Assembly (NCBI GenBank): GCA_001598975.1
Contig: BBXU01001516.1
Coordinates: forward strand, 1-26,832
DNA: 26,832 nucleotides
Reading direction: 5' to 3'
Source of the DNA: Parachlorella kessleri
Lineage: Eukaryota > Chlorophyta > Trebouxiophyceae > Chlorellales > Chlorellaceae
Below the pieces are notes generated by a model. The model worked only from the letters and a program-made list of their open reading frames with translations. It made no database searches and was not told where the DNA came from. How positions within the stretch are numbered: position 1 is the first letter of the stretch; each line of letters begins with the position of its first letter. Below are positions 19,691-26,832 of this stretch, piece after piece. The position numbers and the translations under genes were made by a program.

Positions 19691-22600
19691 CTGCCCGCCC
19701 CACAGCTCCCCCAGCTCGCCGCGGGCCGCCGCCCGCGACAGCACCGGCGCCAGCGTGCACGGCACCAGGTACAGCAGGGCGGGCTGGGCAGCCTGGAACA
19801 CCACGCCGGTGCCCAGGGCCAGGACCAGCCCTGCAGCAGCAGCGGCCGCAGCAGGCACAGCGCGGGCAGCGTCACAGCAGTGTTGAAGCCAAGCGACGGG
19901 GTGGCGCCGCAGTGCGGGCAGCGTCCCAGCAGGTGAAGCAAACGGTGAGGAGCGAATGAGACCGCATAGCTGCGGGGGAGGCGGACGGGGCTATTGCTGC
20001 TGGCTGCAGGGCTGCGCGGCGCTGTGGGTCAGCTGTTATAGTGAAGGACACATCCGCGTTCAGCCAGTGCTGCCTTAATCTAGCTCCTGGCTCTCAGGTG
20101 CCCCCCCCCCCCTCCCACAGCACTGTGCTGAGCCACAAGGGAGAGACGTACACACGGGCTGGCTGGTGGGCCCGCATGCGGGCGGCGATGCTAAGGAGGC
20201 ATGTGTGTGACACTGAGCGAGCAGTAACCATCCAGGCAGGCGGCCGGCAAGCCATGCATACCGCCCCTCACCCGCGCAGTACCCCAGCCAGCATATACCA
20301 GAATGTACAAACCACCCTCACCAGCGCAGTATCCCAGCCAGCATATACCAGGAAGTACAAGCCACCCTCACCCGCGCAGTACCCCAGCCAGCACAGCCCC
20401 GCGTAGCCGCCCCGCCAGAACCGCGGCGACAGCAGCAGCCCCAGCCCGCCCTCCGCGGCCCCGCTGGTGCCCGGCAGCTCGCGCTTGGCGGCCCGCCGGT
20501 AGTCGGAGCACAGCAGCAGCGCCAGCAGCAGGCCCGGGAGGGCCATGTCGCCCAGGCCCAGCATCAGCGAGTCCTGCAGGAGCGGTGTGTATGCGTGTGT
20601 GGGGAGGGTGGGGTGGGGGGGGGTCTAAGCTGCTGGCTCACGATAAGGACGGCACGGCACACAGCAGCAGCGCCAGCAGGGGACCTAGGGAGGGCGATCA
20701 ACACTCGGGCCTGGGCATCAGGGAGCGTCAGGGTGTTTTGAGCAGGCTGCGTGGGAAGCAGCAGGGCTTGCACCGAAAACGAGGCACGCACATGTGTGGC
20801 GTCTTCCACACCAGAGTATGTACCCGAGCTCGCAGCAGCACCCGTGGCCGGCGATGACCCAGAGTGAGGGAGGCAGGCATGCAGCCCACAGGACACACCT
20901 AGCAAACCCACACACTACACTCCGACTCTCACTCACTATCCCTTCACTCGTCCGTGATTATCAACAGCAGCATGAAGAAGACCTGCCTGAGGGCTGGGGT
21001 GGCGCAGGCTGCGTGGGAAGAGCAGCTTCATAGGTAAGTCCAGCTGCCGTGCGACCACCGCCGGAACAGGCAGGTGCATAGCCTCGGCTGCCATCCGCAC
21101 CGGATTATCTGCCTGGTCAGCAAGCAAGTGCAGGGGGGGCAGCATCGGGGGTTCTGATGCGAGGGGGGCCTCTGTCTGGCTGCACAGCTGGCTAGGGTAG
21201 CGAGCTAATGTGTGCCTTCAGTTAGGGGCTCTCCCCCAGGCACATGGCCAACATGCCGAAGATGTTCACCCCACCCGCATGCCACATTGTCACACTCTTA
21301 CAACACCCGGGCCTGCTGCTCCACCACAGACCAAACCCCGCACCCCGGTGGCTACCGGCGCCATGGCAGAAGCCGCGCCCCCATGGCTGGCAGGGAGCCT
21401 GCCTAAGCTTCCGTATGTTGCAGCCCCAATGAGGGGTTTTCCAGGCAAAGGCAGACGGAGGCGGCCGCATGACCTGAAGGCGCTGCGCTGTGCTGCGCAC
21501 CTGCTTTGTTGCCGCTGCCACCATCACATTGGAGCCAAACAGACCCTCACTGAAGAAAACCCAGAAAATGTCGTAGACAAAGAGACCAGAGAGAAGCAGG
21601 GAGCAGACCTGCAAGGAAGCCAGCGATGTGAGAGCCTAGCCTAGATGGGGAGTTGTATCTAGTGATGTGAGGGTATCCGCCATGCTGGTGCCCTTGGAAG
21701 ACGCTGTACAACCAACTGGTGGTGTTGATGTCGGTATTCACAGGTCAGGACAGAAGGCTGGGTGGCACCTCACCTTCAAGTTTGGCAGCCGGATAAAGGA
21801 TATGAAGCTGATACAAAAAGCAATGCCCAAGAAGTTATTCAATAGCCAGGAGCCGGTCACCAACCACACAAGCACGGCCGCCACACCGAGAGACCCCAGC
21901 AATACCTGCAGCAAACCAGGGCATGGCAAACTGCTATAACGCTCCTGTGGGGCCGCCATTGACCGTCAATCGGAGCATGTCCCCACTAGCTACGGGAGTA
22001 ATGGCCCCATCAGCTTTCTGCGATATCACATCCGTTACGGCACACCAAATATAAGAGCTGCCTCGCTGTCAGGCTGCTGTGCATGCTACTGCTTTAGATC
22101 AACCCCCCCCCCCCCCCTCCCCCCCGCCCCCCACTCAAACACACACACTACTAATGCATACCTGGTCCACCGTGGCCTCCACCCTGCCGCCGCAAAGCGA
22201 TACATCTCTCTGCAGCCAGTCCTGGGCGTGGCTGCTGGCCCTGGCCACTGCTGCTACCAGTGGATGCAGTGCAAACACCACGGCCGCAACTGACGAGAAG
22301 CCGACCAGCAGCAGCATGACGTGCTGGATGGAGGCAAAGAGGTAGAAGACCACAAGGAGAGAGCAGGATGCGGCAACAGGCAGCAGCAGGGCATGCTGGC
22401 CGTCAAGCGTGAAGGACGCCTCCTCCCGGTTGATGCCCAGCCGCGACAAGCTCATCTCATAATCTGCAGGCAGCGGGTGGATAGTACACACTCAGGAGGT
22501 GGCTAGGACAGCTGCCCAGGAGCTAGTTGGGCTGCTGGTATTGCATGGGTGGCACTTGTTCATAGACTCCAGTATGGGGCATGGGTAGGCTGGGCAAGGG

Positions 22601-22855
22601 TCCACTGATGGGTGATCCTTGGGGTGACTGGGGAGCTCGCAGGAATAGTCAAGCACTGGACGGACCACCAGGGCCTGATGGAGATGCAGGGGAGCGGTGC
22701 GTCAGTTGAGGGGTGGTTTGATGTGTTTGGATGGCTTGGAGGGAAGTCAGGCACTTACCTAGGGCCCTTATAGCGCTCAGAAGGACGACTAGACAAGCTG
22801 TGCCTGCGAGACGCAGAATTCCATCCGTCAAACCCCAGCCATGGCAATGGGCCAT
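19640..22855 (-). CDS. SPPL3: SPPL3-type intramembrane aspartyl protease
   Basis: Seven exons on the minus strand, 22855-22759, 22463-22162, 21905-21774, 21608-21501, 21112-20987, 20573-20372 and 19830-19640, total 1158 nt and encode 385 residues, about the length of human SPPL3. All three signatures of the presenilin/SPP family are present. Catalytic Asp190 lies in [11 protein letters not shown], Asp264 in GLGDMALPG, and the PAL motif at 339-341 in [16 protein letters not shown]3-specific blocks include [48 protein letters not shown] and LPMKLLFP. The product should be a nine-TM protease of the Golgi or ER. In animals SPPL3 cleaves type II membrane proteins, including Golgi glycosyltransferases. 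The N-terminal ATG starts a TM segment ([14 protein letters not shown]). Intron 5 needs a GC donor (CCTCAG|GCAGGT). The donor of intron 6 is triplicated. Confidence 0.94.
20265..20400 (-). repeat. 50-bp tandem repeat carrying three copies of a splice donor
   Basis: Units begin with ccctcac at 20265, 20315 and 20365, an exact 50-base period; the third unit ends as it enters the exon (about 36 bases). On the minus strand each unit contains the end of SPPL3 exon 6 (GCTGGCTGGG..TACTGCGC) and an intact GTGAGG donor. The coding junction is the exon-proximal donor (exon end 20372), because only it continues in frame into the PAL exon. The next donors would add 50 or 100 nt and shift the frame. Confidence 0.92.
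22104..22130. repeat. Poly-C tract in SPPL3 intron 2
   Basis: A C-rich run with a few interruptions lies in the intron just past the exon 2 donor of the minus-strand SPPL3-type gene. A shorter C run lies at 20101-20112 in intron 6. Confidence 0.8.
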
Positions 22856-23270
22856 GCTTTAGGTACTTCGCCCACCTATCAAGGATATGCAGCTTGGCTC
22901 CATCAATAGCCTCAGGTCTGTCCATGACGACCCCAGCTCGGCAACCTCGGTACCAGAGTCGCTGTTAAGGTCCGCCATTCCTAGGCTGCAAGATGGCAAG
23001 GCACAGCCATGACGAACTGCTATTGGGAAATTTCCATTGTTATACACATACGGTTGTGCACGAACGTGTATTGATCGAGCTGCCGCTCTTAGAGAACCTC
23101 ACTAAAACTCTTAGGGCGGGAAGCAAAACTTTGGCCCCATGGGACCCCATGGGGTTCCCCGCTACCCACCAGCTTGCACACTCTCGCAGTAGCCCTTTGA
23201 TCCGGCTAGGGGTGCGTGTGTCTCCTGTCTGATCATGTCCTAGGGATCACAACCTGTGCTAGCTGTAAAC
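22856..23270. promoter_or_regulatory. Divergent promoter region of SPPL3-type and type I membrane protein genes
   Basis: These 415 bases lie between two start codons facing away from each other. No TATA box or other clear motif was found. Shared regulation is an inference from the arrangement only. Confidence 0.35.
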
Positions 23271-25333
23271 ATGAGGAGTACACGGCGAGGCGCTCTGGCA
23301 CTGCTGGGCACCTGGCTTCTCTTCACCAGCGTCCTTGGTTTCAGCACGCGGTCAGCGCCTCTCACCATCTGGGGCCCCAAGCCTCTCCTGGCCAATAAGG
23401 CCCACTTTGAGGTGCGGATGCTTGTTCCTCCCTCCTCCCCGGTTTACCCGACCTAACACTCCGCACGGGCATCGCACCAGCACGACCAAACCCTGCATCC
23501 CTTTGCACTCCTGTGCAGACCCTTGCTGCCGCCGAGGTGCTGGGAGAGCTTGCCGGCCTTGCGGCAGGAGCTGCACCGTCACCCACCAGCCCACTGGCCA
23601 GCCTCCTGCAAGAGGACCTCCCACTGGAGTCTCTGCGGCCAAAGGCAGTGGTTGTGTTTGTGGGTGCGCAGCAGGCAGCGGCAGTCCAGCTGCAGGCGCT
23701 CACCACCCCGCCAGGGTCCTGGGTGCAGCTGCCCAACGCAGTCCACCAGGTGTGTGGATGTATCCTGCCGCGCCTTGTCGCACGGTTGGACCTCTATCGT
23801 AGCCACCCTTGTCTTGAGGCAGACGACCTGGGCAGGCCAGGGCTAGTTTCCTGATAGGTAGTGGTTGCCTGCAAGGTCTCCTGGTAGTCTGCTTAGACAT
23901 ACCCGCCCTGAGTGATGCTGGTATCTTGTGAGAGTATCTAAGTAGTACGTGCTGTTGGGGAATGACTGTCTGTCTAGCTTCCTGGGTTTCAAGTCGCAGC
24001 GACGGTCAGGGTAGAACTCATCGACCCGCGCAGTCTGCCTAATGCTGGCATTGTTGAGGCGGCAGCTGGGCTCAGGCTTGACCGTGCCGCTTTGCTCCAT
24101 CCCACCGCCACCACCACCACACCACCACCACATGGGGACATATCTTTTGGGCTGCAGGGTGACAGCAGCCCCGTCTTTAAGGGCCTCCAGCGCGCTGCTG
24201 GCGCCGGCTCTGTCAATCTGCAAGTGCTCGGCTCCTGCACTGGCGCGCCAGCAGTCGTTCCAGCCACCCCGGAAGCGCTGAAGCAGCACTTGCAGCTGGC
24301 TGGTAAGGAGCCCACCGTGGTGGTCGTCTGCGCTGAGGGCGGGGCCGTCGATGAGGCGCAGCTACTGGCGGAGACACAGGCAGCCGTGGCAGCGCTGACT
24401 GATGATTACGTCATGGTCTACACCACGGGCGGGGCACGGGCTGCATCCGAGGTGGGCAACGATTTCAGGGTCGAGGGGCTGTAGCTGCCTGGAACACAGC
24501 TTCGGCTAACATTTTCCGGCAGAGCCCAGGGTCTGGGTACGAGGGCTGTTCCGAACACCGCGTGCTTACCCTGCCAGGGCAGGTTGGATAGGAGGGCATA
24601 GGTGTTGCCCAACCAGCGGCAATGTCTAGCGAAAGTGTGTGTTTCCCTTGGCGGTGCGCTAGGTGCTCAGCGTGTTGTGCAGCATACAACTGACGGCGCC
24701 AAGTGCGCGGTGCAAAGGAGGCCCGGAGTCTACGTCACTTGTCTCATTCTGCTCGGTGCCACATGCAGGCCCAGCAGCGCCGGCGTCTTCTGCAGTGGGA
24801 TAACAACTACAGCAAGAACAGCACCTGCGATCAGAGGTGCCAGATCCAGGTGCGAGGCACCAGCTTGGGCTTGGCCTGCCATTGCAGGGCCTGAAAAACT
24901 GGAGGCCACTTGGCATGGACCGGGCAGCCGCCAGGGTTGGTGTTATTGGTATGGATGGCAGGTAGCGCGAACGACGAGTGAGAGCTGGGCTGTACTAACA
25001 GGACTGGAGTTGCCGCCAGAGTTCGTGTTATGTGCAGCCGGCGCCCTGTCGCCTGTACGCTAGATGACGTACCATCCCCACGCTCTTGCTGACTTAAGAG
25101 TCACTCATGGCCCTGGGTCAGGTCTCAGGGTGTGCTGTGGGTACTGGCGAGCATTGCAGCCGCGACCCTCTGTAGCGTACTTGCACTCGCAGGTCAAGTA
25201 CCTGGAGGGCTTCATCGTGCTTGTGACCGTGGCGCTGGCGTTGGGTGTCGGCTTCTGCTGCATGCACATCATCAACACCCCCACGCGCTTTGAGACCCCC
25301 AAGGACCAGAGGGCAGGGGCCCACCATGACTAG
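23271..25333 (+). CDS. Green-lineage type I membrane protein (plant At3g13410-like)
   Basis: Five phase-0 exons, 23271-23411, 23519-23749, 24158-24451, 24769-24849 and 25193-25333, total 888 nt and encode 295 residues. An N-terminal signal peptide (LALLGTWLLFTSVLGF) leads to a lumenal domain beginning APLTIWGPKPLL. Strand-like blocks AVVVFVGAQQ and PTVVVVCAEGG follow. A paired-cysteine block (TCDQRCQIQ) precedes one TM helix (LEGFIVLVTVALALGVGFCC). The short cytosolic tail has TPTRFETPKDQ. From family memory, the Cys pair, LEG, CCM and TPTRFETP pattern matches a plant membrane-protein family of unknown function (At3g13410 in Arabidopsis). The overall architecture resembles V-ATPase accessory subunit S1/Ac45 (single-pass, lumenal domain, short tail), but that is only a hypothesis. 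The 408-base intron 2 could hide a further small exon. Confidence 0.8.
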
Positions 25334-25857
25334 CCTGGCAGGCTCGGCAAGCTGGAGCGAGCGATTGTCGCAATTGAACGTCGGCTAGGGCCCTCGGTTG
25401 GAGGTTGAGGAAGATTATGTGGGAAGCCAGCATGGGCCACCTCTTCTTGCTGGCCCCTCTTGGCTGCTGTACTGTCATCTGCTCCAGTGGATTGGCGGTG
25501 GGTGAAAAACTGTGGCCCAGCCACTGGCATGCGTGCATGTACCGACCATAGTCGCCCCCGCGTGCAAGGGACAGGCCGCCGTGTAGGAGGACATGATTCG
25601 CCTGACCACTGATTTTTGCTCGTTGAGCATCATGCCCTGGCTTTGCATGTTTTCAGTAGTAGCTTGGCAAGAGTCGGCAGCGTGTCAGCTTTCTCACGAC
25701 TGGGTGCGCACAGTGTAAGCTGTGAAGGGCTTAAGGACGTGTGCTCTGGGCTTTCAATTCTCAGGACTTGAGCGCACGCCAGCAGGGAATCTCTGTCATT
25801 CCCACCAAAATGGGCAGCATTTGGTGGGCAGCACCCAAGGCAACAGCATTGTATGCA
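25334..25857. other. Tail-to-tail intergenic region
   Basis: This lies between the stop codons of the convergent type I membrane protein and beta-helix genes. A TGTAA at 25714-25718, the polyadenylation signal used in Chlamydomonas and relatives, is about 380 bases after the plus-strand stop. No coding region is recognised. Confidence 0.55.
25714..25718 (+). terminator. Possible TGTAA polyadenylation signal
   Basis: TGTAA lies ~380 bases downstream of the stop of the type I membrane protein gene. It is a five-base motif, so chance occurrence is likely; no similar motif was seen within 400 bases after the GT92, NOL12 or NUDT14 stops. Confidence 0.25.
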
Positions 25858-26832
25858 TCAAAGCACCGAGCCACCCCCTTCTGCTAGCCTTGTAGCCAAG
25901 CCATCAATGACGAAGTCCTTAAAGGAAACTTCAGCAGTGGAGGCGGGGTCGATGTGGGGAGTCGTCTCCCAGTCTTCCCTGAAGGGCACATGGTAAATCA
26001 CCTGCAAGTTCCATGGGGAAGAACATACAGCATCCTCTGCATGTCCTTTTTGAGGACCCCCAGGCTAGCTTTCTGGAGGGAGCAACTCCTGCATTTTCAC
26101 ATTCTGCATTGCCGCTGGTGCGTCCCGCTCTATGCTGGGTGCACAGCCTCTGCTAGCTTTCCCCGCAGGACGCAATACATGCCCTCCGGGTAGTCCAGGA
26201 GAGGCCAGAACTCCGGCAAGAAGCCTAGAGCATGACTGCATCCGAAAGCCGCCTGTCCAAGACACCCCAACCTCGCCTCAGTTCGCCCTGCCCGCCCCAT
26301 CAACACATACAAATGCTTCGACAGTCCAGAGCTGCTCAACTTCAGCAGGTTCCTGCAGGTGATGATATTTACAGCAGAGCCAAGCCTGGGCCCGACCCCA
26401 CAAGGGCGCTCCCGTCGCCTTGGCTGCGCACTCGGCAGGCCCAACCTAGCCCCTGGCCTGCCGCCCATTTCCCTCCTCAACCTGACCCGCTGCAGTGCCA
26501 CATGCTCAGCATGCTCGTTCAGCGGGCCCAACGTACCCCCCGGCCTGCCGCCCATTTCCCTCCTCACCTTAACCCGCTGCACTGCAACGTGCTCAGCATG
26601 CTCCAGCCACAAGGGGGCCGTTGCCCCAGTGTGTACCAGCCCCCGCAGCCCAGGGCGATAGTCCTGGCTGCCTCCTGGCCAGTCGGTCTTCTTCACAAGG
26701 TCCAGGGTGGTGTGGGAGATGGTGAGGTTAGTCACCCGGCGCCCTGCTGCGCCCGCTATGAAAAAGCCGTTCTCTCCCACTGCTGTGATGCGGCTGAAAC
26801 GGATATTGGACGCACTGCCGAGCTGCGCATGA
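25858..26832 (-). CDS. Parallel beta-helix / GH28-like protein, 3' end (partial)
   Basis: Two minus-strand exons are supported. One runs from the window edge (26832, or from a GCGCAG acceptor a few bases in) to 26568, the other from 26001 to the TGA at 25858. The first encodes beta-helix rungs: ASNIRFSRITAVGENGFFIA, then RRVTNLTISHTTLDLVKK, then the block TDWPGGSQDYRPGLRG and PLWLEHAEHVAVQRVK. From family knowledge, 'K/R-x-W-PGG-x-x-D-RP' followed by 'alyleha..v.v..v' is typical of bacterial and algal glycosyl-hydrolase-28-like beta-helix proteins. The last exon (VIYHVPFREDWETTPHIDP, then AEVSFKDFVIDG) joins in phase 0 and adds a final rung. The catalytic Asp residues of polygalacturonases would be upstream of the window, so enzyme activity is unproven. 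The 566-base intron starts with an 87-base tandem duplication. Confidence 0.75.
26430..26610 (-). repeat. 87-bp tandem duplication over the beta-helix exon end
   Basis: The core gctcagcatgctc occurs at 26591-26603 and again at 26504-26516, an offset of 87 bases, and flanking sequence matches across the whole unit. Both copies encode the same 29-residue pattern (EHAEHVA.QRV then RREMGGRPG) in one open frame, because 87 is a multiple of three. The copy nearest the exon has the donor (GTTAAG|GTGAGG, exon end 26568). In the second copy the site reads GGTCAG|GTTGAG, a weaker donor. Confidence 0.9.

Noticed and set aside
26130..26500. Continuation of the beta-helix frame past the 87-bp duplication as coding
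   Set aside because: The donor at 26568 joins in phase to an exon at 26001 with a beta-helix-like sequence, whereas the read-through loses family resemblance after the duplicated unit.

Overview
The window looks like nuclear DNA of a green alga (Chlorophyta, possibly Chlamydomonadales). The DNA is GC-rich. Every recognisable protein is split into small exons by introns of roughly 75-600 bases with GT/GC...AG borders and C-rich pyrimidine tracts. CAG runs encode polyglutamine, (CA)n and poly-C/G tracts sit in non-coding DNA, and one protein ends in a C-terminal signature that I recall from a plant membrane-protein family. No prokaryotic operon, phage, CRISPR array, tRNA or rRNA was seen. The species cannot be fixed from the sequence.

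Layout. (1) 1-4554, minus: the 5' part of a voltage-gated cation-channel-like gene, whose 3' part lies beyond base 1. (2) 4647-5340, minus: a weak, unassigned membrane-protein-like reading frame. (3) 5617-7048, minus: a protein with two ZNRD2 (Sjogren/scleroderma autoantigen 1) zinc ribbons. (4) 7324-10529, plus: a GT92 (DUF23) glycosyltransferase, divergent from gene 3. (5) 11239-12601, plus: a NOL12/Rrp17 nucleolar rRNA-processing protein. (6) 13513-15543, plus: a NUDT14-type nucleotide-sugar Nudix hydrolase. (7) 17193-18104, plus: an unrecognised three-exon gene. (8) 19640-22855, minus: a complete seven-exon SPPL3-type intramembrane aspartyl protease. (9) 23271-25333, plus: a type I membrane protein resembling a plant family, divergent from gene 8. 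(10) 25858-26832, minus: the 3' end of a parallel beta-helix (GH28-like) protein. For genes 1 and 3-9 I chained exons by hand. In every case the exon lengths sum to whole codons and the reading frame survives each junction, which is the main support for the models.

The genes do not form one pathway. Several belong to the endomembrane/glycan world: GT92, SPPL3 (in animals a protease that sheds Golgi glycosyltransferases), the NUDT14-like hydrolase (nucleotide sugars), the type I membrane protein and the beta-helix protein. This may be coincidence.

The most unusual signal is structural. Four genes carry short tandem duplications that span an exon-intron junction and copy the splice site itself: 23-bp units at a donor in the channel gene, about 56-66 bp at an acceptor in NUDT14, exactly 50-bp units at a donor in SPPL3, and an 87-bp unit at a donor in the beta-helix gene. 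Two introns (NOL12 intron 3, SPPL3 intron 5) fit only or best with GC-AG borders. Together these suggest a genome in which splice sites are repeatedly duplicated by local tandem duplication, a possible raw material for alternative splicing or intron gain.
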